Assembly (NCBI GenBank): GCA_015501075.1 | Contig: JADNYJ010000359.1 | Span: forward strand, 1-33,089 | Source of the DNA: Gymnopilus junonius | Lineage: Eukaryota; Basidiomycota; Agaricomycetes; Agaricales; Galerinaceae | Reading direction: 5' to 3' | Length of the DNA stretch: 33,089 bases | Part shown: in pieces, positions 22,689-32,912 of the stretch | Position numbering within the stretch: the first letter of the stretch is position 1 | How the letters are laid out: each line of letters starts with the position of its first letter | The notes under the pieces: generated by a model | The model's input: only the letters and a program-made list of their open reading frames with translations | Databases searched by the model: none | What the model was told of the DNA's origin: nothing | Position numbers and translations under genes: made by a program

Positions 22689-23579
22689 ATGCCCACCAGC
22701 GAACGGCTTTTTGTTGACCTAATAGTCCGATCCAGTCACAAATACCCCAACTGGGATCCAGAGGTGTCTGTCACTCCAGGAGACTATGGTCGAATCACGC
22801 AGGGTCGGAAAGCCAAACTCAGGATCGCATTCTGGAGGAAGAAGCCCATAGGTGTGTTTCTGAAGGAAGGAAACATATACGAAGAGGGGATAGCAGAGAA
22901 ATACGATATTCCTAAACCTGTAGAACACGGAGTAGACTCGACGGAGGGAACGACATGGGTCACATCTAGGAATGCTCAACAGGTTAGCGTGGATGCTGAC
23001 ATTGCGGGGTAAGTTTTCCGTATCGATGTCGATGACAAACAAGAATTCACGCGACCCAATTTGTTTGTTTTGCATAGGCAAACACCTGCTCTCGTTGAAT
23101 GCTCAGTCAAGGCTTCCTTCAAATTCAATTCCAACAAGGGCGCCGTTCTCGCAATGGACAACGATACCATTCTCACTATCAGCCCGCCGGGAAAGCTGCG
23201 CCGCCTCCTGGCCGCAAAAGAACTCCAAAAAGGCTACGTCATCGTTTCCGAAGTGCATCGATGCTCCTCCTACGCGAGGTTCCTTTCTTCATCCGCCGGT
23301 GCTACCGTGGCGCTGGGATTGAGTGCCCAGCCGCCTATAGCGAACGTGGGGAGTGCCAAGGTCGACGCCAAGTGGGTGCATAGTTCGAGCGCGGGGAATT
23401 TCAAAGCGAGGGTAAATAAGGAGGGCAAGAGGGTATTTTATCCGCTCTTCCGACTGGTTGCTTTGAAAGAGAGCGGCGTTTCCACTGGACTGCGAGGCGA
23501 GCTGGACGAAGATCCTCCACTGCCGGATGCGGAACCTCCTTGGGGTCCTCTTGAAGACGGTGAGGAAGGCCAACCTTAG
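22689..23579 (+). CDS. Gasdermin-like protein B (RCD-1/HET-Q1 type), with acidic C-terminal tail
   Basis: Two exons (22689-23008, 23078-23579) give 273 residues, close to the roughly 250-280 known for fungal RCD-1 and HET-Q1. The intron falls at the same codon and phase as in gene A. Conserved parts: LFVDLI (7-12), NWDPEV (21-26), GDYGRI (31-36), a basic patch RKAKLR and FWRKK (40-52), FLKEGNIY (57-64), GKLRRLL (145-151), VIVSEVHRCSSYARF (161-175) and GKRVFYPLFRLVAL near the end of the core. The pore-domain core ends at STGLRG (242-247); residues 248-273 are an acidic, Pro-rich tail with ten Asp/Glu and no Lys/Arg. In HET-Q1 a short C-terminal segment is removed by a subtilisin-like protease to activate killing; this tail could play that part. 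Its 3' end faces the 3' end of the right P450, 185 nt away. Confidence 0.7.
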
Positions 23580-23764
23580 GGTAAAGGGTGCACATTTGAA
23601 GAAGAACAGATGAGTCTTATCGTTGTCGTGTCAGATCTGGGCATCCTACCGCACTTGTTTGGATTAATTTAACTGTTCTTAAGCCTTACGAAAGTGATGA
23701 CAAGGAAAAGTAACAACATTCGAGTCCGACAAGTTTAAGCATATGGTAACAGACATCGTAACTT

Positions 23765-25907
23765 TCATCTTGCTTCTTCAATGAGTTTCTTGACCACGGC
23801 AGACCGAGGTACGAATGTGCATTGGAACTTCGATTTATGGCTAAAAGGTGGTATTCCTTCAGTAAAATGGAAGTCGAATTATGAAACCAATGACTCGCTG
23901 CAAGATTCCGAGGTCGTGATAATCGTGGTTAACCTCGACTTCATTACCAAAATCATCTTTACTCCTTTCAATATTGAAAGAAGCAAGGACCGATGCTATA
24001 ATGATCCAAAGCTGGCGGAACATCATTTCATAAGCTCGACGATCCGAAAGAGGAGTCACGTTGATAAATATAAACGTACTGTGTCGCTGCCGATGTGTTT
24101 GCCAACGCAAATCCTGAAGGTCCGATCAGTTTCGACTGCACTGCAAGGTAGATTCATGACTAAATACCTGCGCCCAAATCCGTAAGCTAGGACTCTGCCG
24201 TCATCATTCAAATTTCCATTAGCATCAAGGAACCTCTCAGGTTTGAATTGGAGCGGCTCGGGATATATACTTTCATCACGCGTCATCGCCCTGAAGAAAT
24301 GTCCAGACGTCATAATGGTTTGCGACGTTCCACCCCGGCTCGCTCACCATATATTTGGAAGAATCATAGTCCCTACGAGAGCTTGTACTTCAGACGTAGT
24401 AAGAGACACAAACAGTATGACAAACCTTTGGGAATGAAATACCCTTTATAATAGTCATCCTCCGTCAACGCATGTGCTACGCCCATTGGTACCGGAGGTC
24501 TGAACCGCAAAATCTCACGGTATAGGGCATCAATATACGGAAGCGAAGGGCGATCCTCAAAGTTTGGCAGTCGCCCAGGACCGATCACGCGATCGATTTC
24601 AGATTGAGCATTCTTCTGAATCTCGGGATGGATAGTCATCAGATAGAAAAATGTACCAGTTGCGGAAATTGTCTATGTTCGAATGGTTAGCCTTCCTTGG
24701 AATCGATATATCTTGATGGCCTTACAGTATCCGAAGCGCCTGAGAATTTCAAAATTAAAGACATTGTTATAAATTGACCCTTGATCTTTTCTTACCACTG
24801 TAGACAGTCCAAGCTATGTTTCGTACAGCTTCGTCTTCTTCCTGGGATGAGCGGCCTTCCTGCTGCCTCCTGAGAAACCTTGAAACGAAAGAAGGTATTT
24901 CTGTTCCTTCTGCCTGGCTGTCTGATCAACAATTATGTGCCTTAGATTTAACGCATTGTCACTCACCACTTTTTTCTGCACAAATTCAAATGGAATGTCC
25001 CGCACTCTTTGTTTATTCTGTCGTGCCTGTTCAGCGATCCTACGAGTCGTGGCCTCCTGGAAACCAGGGAGGTACGGCGAAGGATGGGGAACGTATTGAT
25101 CCAACTTCTCCCGGGTAACAATAGGTCGCTTCCAACCGCAATACTCTCTTCGGCTGCAACGATGCATGGATCCTGAAAGGATTCAACTTCATATCCGTAC
25201 ATAGTAATCATCGGAACAGATATAGAAAGCCTGTTCACTTAATTTAGAGAGTATGTGAACTGGAGAAGGAGGAACGTACATCTTGCTATGTTCATCAAAA
25301 TCCTCTGGGTTCACCAAGAGTCGGTCAAGCATTTCATGAATTTTTTGAGAAGCAGAGGATGAAAATCCCGCGCAGCTTCTGCACGAAAGCTTTGCTGACA
25401 GAGTTTCCTACTTAATCTCCACGATTTGCCATAATGCAAAAGAGCGACGTTCCCTGCCCAGCCGGTCCTGAAAGTACCAGTAACGGTCAACAATGATTAT
25501 ATCTCAATCTCAATTGAAGATGGACCCACAAATCGACGATAGGTATCAATGGCCTATCAGAATACTTCCTTGCCCGCCGATCTAAAAGCTCATCAGCGTC
25601 CTCCAGTTTATTAACAATAAGAATCTTGTTTCCAAGTGCAGATGCATAAAGGATATCGCCTGTAAGTCGTGTTAACTCTGTCCATCTTTCGAAGTTCGTA
25701 CTCACTGCTGTATCGCTTTCCCCACTCTACGTAGGCTTCATAAGGCCGGAACTGTGGAAAATCCAAGGCATTTCCAATGAAGGGCTTCGGTTTCGGACCG
25801 GGAGGATATGGTGCATTTCTTGAGTTATTCGACGAATAAAATACTCGCTTAATGAACCAAATCACTAGGCCACCGGCGACAAGGGAGAGGAAATCTACTT
25901 GGAACAT
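23765..25907 (-). pseudogene. Cytochrome P450 (right copy), frameshifted
   Basis: Same gene as at 7039-9143, inverted. It begins MFQVDFLSLVAGGLVIWFIK (membrane anchor), then PPGPKPKPFIGNALDFP, LHYGKSWRLSRKLCQQSF, I-helix GASDT, the J-K segment missing from the left copy, K-helix EILR, PERFLD, haem motif GFGRRICVGKH restored across an intron, and a C-terminus ending LIEEAR. Breaks: an A run (25346-25341) is one base short of keeping frame in the KKIHEML segment, and near 25055-25080 a 2-base loss and 1-base gain shift the frame through VPPWFPG. One 3' intron also has a GC donor (GCGAGT). Further in-frame ATGs lie upstream at 25934; 25907 is chosen because the left copy has the same start. The A-run lesion could be a sequencing error; the second is harder to dismiss. 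Confidence 0.82.
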
Positions 25908-25945
25908 AACTCGACGCAGACGTGAACAAATCATCAATTCAAGGC

Positions 25946-25951
25946 CTTATA
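25946..25951 (-). promoter_or_regulatory. TATA-like box of right P450 copy
   Basis: TATAAG on the minus strand, about 40 nt before the ATG at 25907. A related CTATAAC lies upstream of the left P450 copy at 6889. Confidence 0.35.
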
Positions 25952-28225
25952 GTGGCCTGTAGAACTTCTCACGGCCTCTCAAAACAGTTGACCATGTGGC
26001 TATTTCGGAGGCAATGTAGGAGAGCAAAAGCCCATCGTGTACATGCAGAGGGCTAGAGTGGAGTCGTCCGTCCTGTATCACGCTAGAGGATTGGAAAACC
26101 CCGTGAGGAAAAGCTCATGCGATTGTGAGAGAAAGGTTCAATAGTAATTCGGACAGATTCGGGCAAATCCACGTCTTGGTTTCTCCACGTGACACCGACC
26201 CCGAATGCATTGCCACGCACAGCATTGAGCAGACTTCAACATACATTGACTGTACACGAGCATGCATAAAAGGTGGCCAATAGAAGGATTGTATTTAGTA
26301 TGGAGGTTAGAGGCGTAGAATAATTAGCTGTTCTCAGATTGTTTACGACGCGCTGGCAATCAGATGTATAACTTAGTCTAAGTATTAATCAAAAGTAGAA
26401 GAAGCGTTCAGCGTTGATGAAACGAGTTTATTTAGTACAGCATATTATAGTCGAGTAAGAGGCATGCAAGATCATAATATAGGACAGGTAAGTGAATGGA
26501 GAGGAGAAATGGGCATTATAATACGTTATAAGACGTATACTTACTCTGGAGTACTTACATGTGCATTGCGTGAGCATTAAGTGAATTACCGGTTCCGAGA
26601 ATTAATGCACCAACCTGACAGGATTAACATTGAAAGATCCTGTTAGGCACTATTAAGTCCGATAGCACGAGGCAAGATTCAGTGATGTGGAAAAACAGAC
26701 GTTATGGCACGCATACCCTTCGCTGACGCGTGGCCGAGCTTGATTTATTCAGGGAAAATGATCAGCGCGGACGAGTTTGGTATTTGGACACACAATGATT
26801 AATTAGTTATAACCCGGTCTCGGCGAACTAGTGGTGGAACATGCACAAGATGAGCGCTTGCGAAATTATATCGTCAGTCTAGGGTTGAAGTATAGTTGAA
26901 TCATTATCAGACTAAGAGCATTGATTAATATTGATTCTTACAGTGAAGGAGTTTTAAAAAAAATTATAAAGGTTGAAAGGTTCAAATATTTGAACACCTT
27001 AGGTTGCCTTCCTAGTAAGTGGATCTAACATACAACCTGAATACTCGAATTTTCGACTTCGCGTTTATGTGTATGAATCGAAAATAGCTGATGAGTAGAA
27101 AGGTGGGAACATCTAACGCCCGTAGTATCTAACCATCAGGTCTGCAGAATATCCACACGTCTTCAGGCAACTTGTCGGAAGTAAGAAAGTGTAATAACGA
27201 TAGTTAGAAGCGTAAATCACTATAAAAAGAAGGCGCTTAAGAAGAAAAATTAGAACTAGTCCCCCTGAAAACAAATCCCAAGGGGTCACGAACGATTGTT
27301 AAGACTCCTCGATTTGGGTGACATGGCAAAGTGACGATGCTTGATCACGCAACGAGCACCTCTCCCTGGAGAAGGTATTCGAAAGGTTGTCACACGACTC
27401 TAAAGGGCCTACCAAAAGCGTCATTGCATTTCTATGGCCATTTTTTCAAATAAGAGCAAGATTATTATCATCGTAAAAGATTGCCCAGACATAACTGAGC
27501 CCAAGTCTACGGACTCCGGTATTCATGCCAGCCGTCAAACTTTGGAATGGTCCAGACTGCCTGATTGCGCGCCACTGGACGCTGTAGAGTAGTTCCTTAG
27601 AGGGCCTTGTTGATAAAGATTTGCGTCATTAAGGGCGTCAGTGGCGCATAGCAAACCCCAAAACAATCCAGGCCTCGAACTTAGGTCCGGAAACAGATGT
27701 GGAAGCACACACATAAGTCTCAAACTCGAAAAGAGAGCTCGGGCAAGTGTACCCGCTTCGTGGATGCTGCTCTGTCCTGTGATTACAAAGCGATTGCAAA
27801 CGACACCGATCTTTGCCGCAACTTCTGCTTCTTGTACAGTGCTTCTGATCAAATTTCTGCTTACCTTCGATTGTTTCAATACGAGTCTTTACTCAGGCCG
27901 TCAGAAACGAAAGGGGTTTGATTAAGCCAAGCGATGAATCTTCTCCGACGGGGATCTGATGACTACTCAAAAGGAGAAACTTCTTAGTGTCCCGAATTCC
28001 GAATGGACTCGTGCACCTAGTAAACCCCAACAGGGATACGCCATGACATTCTGAACGGATTTGAGCCTGAGGACAACCCTGAACTGCGGCATCTGCCTGG
28101 ACAGGAACTTAATTCATTGGGTCTTAATTATTCCTGGCTATAATGACAGGCACTACACTGATCCGAGAAAAGCGTTTGAAAATTCCTCGTACCCTTCTCA
28201 ACTTTTGATTTAAAATGATATGATA
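25952..28225. other. Intergenic between P450 and BTB copies, no supported gene
   Basis: About 2.3 kb, counterpart of 5118-7038, with scattered conserved blocks such as that near 26755-26800. Overlapping open frames on both strands at 27535-27925 carry no secure domain. A possible last exon of the BTB gene (ending near 28124) lies at the 28125-28200 side, but its frame is uncertain. Confidence 0.45.
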
Positions 28226-29503
28226 CTAAGGTTCAAATAGTGCACTTGATATAAAAAATTCAGTAAGTAATGAACACGTTTGAGCACGAGTACAATTTAA
28301 CGGTACCTTTACAGAGGCCCAACGCACTAAAACGTCTTTCACCTTGGCGTTCAATACTTGGCGACACATTCCGCAGGTGACGTGCTCGATAAGTGGATTT
28401 AACGTAGATTGAATACGATGGACCGATAGATCTGAGACGTGTATTAGTGATATGAAGGTGAAATGTGGATACAGGAACCGTGCCAACCGGGTCGTGAATC
28501 CCAGACTAAATATGCGCTTACGAGCGCCCAAGCGCGTGTTAATGTTTTCTGATCTTCGAGTCCACAATTCTTGGTGGGAGGGTGGGGATGAGGAGGATGA
28601 AGAAGATTCTCTTTAGAGCCTCAAAGCGCCCGGCATGGAGTAACATCAACCTCTTGAGGTAAATAGGCGTGATCCGTTCGGCCATGGCGTCCGTGATTGA
28701 AAATAGATCGCATGAAAGTAGATGGGAGGATACGATGACAGCGAGGGGCAATAAATCATGGTGTGCAGCAAGGGCATAGACGTCGAGAGGGTGCAGTGGT
28801 GCTTTAGAAAGAAGAAGCTCGTACAACGGTGCTGATGACCGTATGAGGGATTGAGGAGGAAGGCCATAGTCCTGCATCCGATCAACCGCCTCCACGAGCG
28901 TTTCGATGTCGGGTGAATGAGCTTCGGCAGAGGTACCATACACCGTATGGAGAATGACATTGAGCTGGAGGCTCGGCGCATCGAGTTCAACAATATTAGT
29001 TCGAAATTTGGGGTCCGACAATGGGGCAGAAAGACGCTCCTCAAAAGCAGTGGGGCAGCGTTCCAAAATGATCTGCGAGTTCACGTAGAAAATTACTCCG
29101 TCAGAAGAGGCAAAAATAGTGTCTGGAGATGGCAAAGCCTCGGGGTGGAAAATAGTCGAAATTGAAACGGTATCATCCACCTCAGCGACGACCGGCGGAA
29201 GCGCTAATGCATCGGTAAGAGTCGAAGAAGAGAAGGAAACCTAAAGAACGTCTTGATTTATGGAAGATTATAGAATGACACAGTACTTACAATTGGAGCT
29301 TGCGATTCAGCGAGGCTTTGAGAACTCCCTGTGCCACTGGATGAGTCACTAGGACTGACGACGGAATAATCGTAGGAGCTAGGATAGGAGGTGTATTCAT
29401 CGGTTTGCCATTGGAACTGTATAGAAGGAGGGGACGAGCTCATGGGCTCAGGAAAAACGACAGGTTCAAAAGAGTAAGCAAATTGGTATGGGTTGGGATC
29501 CAT
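28226..29503 (-). pseudogene. BTB/POZ-like domain protein (right copy), frameshifted
   Basis: Inverted copy of the gene at 3720-5117. The exon 1 start, the first intron with its GTAAGT donor, and the BTB-like core (DGVIFYVNSQIILERCPTAF, LDAPSLQLNVILHTVYG) are intact. A one-base loss near 28605 (AAGAGAATC where the left copy has AAGAGGATTC) throws the frame, giving a stop at about 28539 and a product of roughly 285 residues that lacks the C-terminal helical part. After the shift the original frame resumes with DLSVHRIQSTLNPLIEHV and VTCGMCRQVL. A truncated but folded BTB domain could still be made. The TATA box 36 nt upstream is retained, so transcription may persist. Confidence 0.75.
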
Positions 29504-29536
29504 ATTTTTTACTCAGAACTTATCCCGGGGGTTCCA

Positions 29537-29543
29537 TTTTATA
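29537..29543 (-). promoter_or_regulatory. TATA box of right BTB copy
   Basis: TATAAAA on the minus strand about 35 nt before the ATG at 29503; position conserved with the left copy. Confidence 0.5.
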
Positions 29544-31971
29544 GTACGTCCTTATAAAGGAGGAATGCGGACATAGTCCGATAGTCGTTGATAGAAGATT
29601 TCGATTCCAGATTGTGTCAAGCGAGTTCTTTCCATAGAGAGATCTTCTTCAGGGGAATAAACACGAGTTTACCAGACCAAAAAAATTGGCTTGTACTAAA
29701 ATTGGAAATTAGGTGGAAGAAAGTAGGCTACGGTCGCAATCCAGTGAGTATCCAATGAAAACAGTTCGTGAAGTCTAGACTTCCAAACACGCCTGTAGGG
29801 CTAAAATCGTACCATGCTTCCGAATTTGCCGAAGATCCTAAATTTCTCTAGCCAGTCGAACTTGAAGTTGGTTTCTCTCCGTCCGTCGCATAGCGCTCAA
29901 GGTAGCTGGATCCGTCTCATGATTTCTCGTCAAATCAGTAGTAGTAAATGTGACAAAAGAGAGTAATTTCAAAGGCATCAAATACTAGAGATCAGAAACC
30001 AGCTTAAATTCAAAAGGGACTGACGCAAATGGGTAGTTTAAGCGTCGTTGATATTAGTTCAAATTTGATGCCGATGCAGGGAAACACTCCGGGATAAAAC
30101 CTGTTTTTCTGATGTCAGGAACTGAGGCATTTCCTCAGAATGACTAACGGATATGGAAAATCAGACATCTAGATTTATACCGGTTTTTGGCGAAATATGG
30201 TTCCGGAATCCGCATTTAATATTTTATACATCGAATGTCATATCCTCAAAGGTTGATATGCGTCCGTATTATTGGTTCGTGAGAAAAAGAGATCTCGTAA
30301 AAGTGGGCAAGTTGATAGCGCCTTCGCCCCGGAACAGCATAAAAAGAAGCGAACCGAAGGATTACCATCCATGGGAATCCAAATTGTCGAAATGATAGAT
30401 GTCCAAGACACGACCACGATGGTCATCACAAAAGGGAAAATACAAGATGGATATATTTAAAGACAGAGCGAGTCGCGACCTTCTTTCGCCACCTTTCACA
30501 GATACGTTCGAGTCTGGAGGGCTCTAGAGACTGATCGTAGATAAACCAGTAGCACCCAACGAAATTACTCCAGTGAGATGTTGCATGCTGACCCTGACCA
30601 TATCAATTTCTGTTTCGACAATTCTTTTTTTGCCTCCAGCAGCGCTGGGCTAAGACATACAAGTTCTTAAGCACGATTTCAGCTTAGAATCCAAGGCATG
30701 CCAACTGATAACAATAATTGATATGCGTGATAATTCATCGATAGAGCATGCATAAAAGAAACGTGCCCCAGAACTTCCCTGAATTTTCCATCTGCAGAAA
30801 GTAGATCCCAAAATACACTCTTCTGGAAACGCAGCGGCGAAAGTTTAATTACAAGTGCCAGATCCAAGTGACCCATGAGTTTAGGGTCATGTCAGCAGAC
30901 AGTCGATCTTACTCCACGGCGATTTCATAGACTGGATAACGAAAGATATTTTTTTGTGAGGCTCGATGGCCAATAAAATCTGAAGAGTAAAGAGATTGTC
31001 CTAAGCTTCGTATACCGCCGGTAGTTGACTGCATTCAACCGTCGGACCCGTTTTGCGTTCGGCATGGTCGGGTACAACTGTATCCTCGTTGATAATAAGA
31101 TGCTGGCGATCACGATGGTCAACGCATCTATATTGGTTAATGACCCTGGGAAGAACTAGTACGAATGTTGAACGAGGGTCTTTTTTAAGGGATCGAATGT
31201 TGGGGGCCATATGGACGTCCAGGCGATGGGTCGGAAGGGCTTACAGGTGTTCAGGGTCCGAAGACACCTGGCGTTGTCTGGATGCCTCAACGTTGTATAT
31301 AACACCACTATCGCTATCACCGTGTTAATGTCTAGATCGACTAAGAGTACGGCCTTCTGATTGGTGCAGCGTCTGCATACAGATTGAAATCGTTCCTAAA
31401 GGAAAGTTGGAGAGTTCAAGAGCTTGCCAATCCTAGTCCAGCCCTTTCTACGGGACCCTGTCCCAACAATTATCTAGAGTCCGGTACAAAGCAAGTAAAC
31501 CAGAAGTATACCATCTGGGCAATTGAAACTCCACTACAGGTGGTGGAGGAATCGGTACGATGATCTCTGGATAAGGTAAACTCGTGGTGCGTTATGTGCT
31601 TTACATCATCTTGTTCACACGGCGTCGGATCGGAACCGGTTTCCCGCTACGACCAGTTAGCCCGTCCTGATAATTAAATTTTGTGTAATAATGATAATAT
31701 CCACCAGAGAGAACAATTTCATCCTTGCGCATGTTTCCCCAACGTTTACAAAATGGACCGGTAAACTTTCAAGGGCCAAGATTCAAGCGCGCGCGAGGTG
31801 AAGAAACATCAGCAATGACCAAGTGCAACCTCCAGTTATTCAACGGATGTACCGCCCTTCATAGTCCAAATGTTTTAACTGATCCCGTCGAATTGCAATT
31901 GTCCCTTATAAAATTGGCTCGTACGTTGGTCAGCACTAATATATAGTAAATTTATGTATCCGTCGACTTAC
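29544..31971. other. Degenerate duplicated DNA, counterpart of about 1650-3680
   Basis: The first few hundred bases match the upstream region of the left BTB gene. Near 30280-30400 a + strand frame (SAFAPEQHKKK, no ATG) corresponds to the minus-strand SAFAPEKQ frame of the left arm. Near 31000-31330 a minus frame beginning DLDINTVIAIVVLYTT corresponds to DLDLNLAIAIMI on the left. Neither is intact on both arms, and no function is recognised. From 31330 to 31970 nothing specific is seen. Confidence 0.45.
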
Positions 31972-32178
31972 CGCTATGAGGATTGAATCATGCTCTTGAT
32001 GAAGGTCTGACAGTGTGGCTATTGCGTCGAATATAGTGACCGAAATTGGGTAATGTTCTGGACCAGGATTTGGTATTGCGATCTTCTGAGCTTCGAGTCT
32101 TAGTCTTGTGAACGTCCAAGTACGATAATTCTTCACGAAAACTGCCAACATTTGAAATTGATGGAAGTAGTTTGTCAT
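31972..32178 (-). other. Probable exon of unrecognised gene X, right copy
   Basis: An ATG at 32178 opens 69 codons of balanced composition (TNYFHQFQMLAVFVKNYR, then PGPEHYPISVTIFDAIATL) ending exactly at a strong donor, GTAAGT, at 31971. The left arm has a matching block at about 1530-1640, but with a stop after the YQF equivalent. Given the orientation it is most likely an internal exon of the gene that begins at 32912, although the ATG may be real. Family unknown. Confidence 0.35.
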
Positions 32179-32555
32179 TACGGTATGCGCAGAGCCGGGG
32201 TCCAGGGATCAATATTTCTTTTCGACATAACTTGTTATTGCGTTATTTAGAAGTCGATTATATGGTTAATTTATAATGTGAAACAGAGAGGACGAGTCCA
32301 TGCGAGGGACCACGAAGGACCGCCTAGATGACGGAGAGAGTGAGCAAGCATATGATGTTATGAATGAGCCAGATGACCACTGGGTATATTTACTATGATG
32401 TCGACACTTACTGAGTGCCACGCAGTAGTGCAAACGCATATGGTTTAATTAAGCATCGCGAGCGAGTACTAGACATCCTATTTTGTTCATAGATTTATTA
32501 AGTTGGTGAACAGTTCAAGCAGAGGAGAGACTCGTGAGAGAAATCGACTGCTTAC

Positions 32556-32912
32556 CTCAAAAATAATCTTTCAGGCAATGCCATTCTACTGCTCCGTTAA
32601 AAAAGAACACACAATGCTGTCTCTCCTGAAAAAAAATAACCCTATGCCCAGTTTGTTCGCGTACCTCAACAGTAAATGAAGGAGAAAGACGACGCTCGGA
32701 ACAAGAATTCGCCATATTCTGTCCTTCCATGTCTTCCAGTCCAAGCGCGTGTCGGAGGTTGTACGCTAGAAATTTGAGAATGTCGTCTCTGGCGTTTCAT
32801 AGATAGAAACCTCTTCCAGAAATTGTCAGCGAAGCCCCCGAAACCCGAAAAAAAGAAGGTGTGAAACGTATCTCATTAGCAGGACGGCTTCTGCTTCTAC
32901 TGAGAGCCCCAT
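32556..32912 (-). pseudogene. Unrecognised duplicated gene X, right copy, first part
   Basis: ATG at 32912 opens MGLSVEAEAVLLMRYVSHLL and stops after 28 codons. A second open stretch (DDILKFLAYNLRHALGLEDM, CSERRLSPSFTVE) runs to a donor, GTAAGC, at 32555. Both parts align with 856-1180 of the left arm. An intron from within the first part to the CAG near 32791 could join them, but no donor stands out. The final codons before the donor need a frame change relative to the rest. Function unknown. It may be broken like the left copy, or simply mis-modelled. Confidence 0.4.

Noticed and set aside
27535..27925. Minus-strand frame with SSIHEAGTL and NLYQQGP, recalling the C-terminus of GMC oxidoreductases
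   Set aside because: Spacing and surrounding residues do not fit the family, the frame starts at TTG, and overlapping + strand frames are equally long. Not enough for a call.
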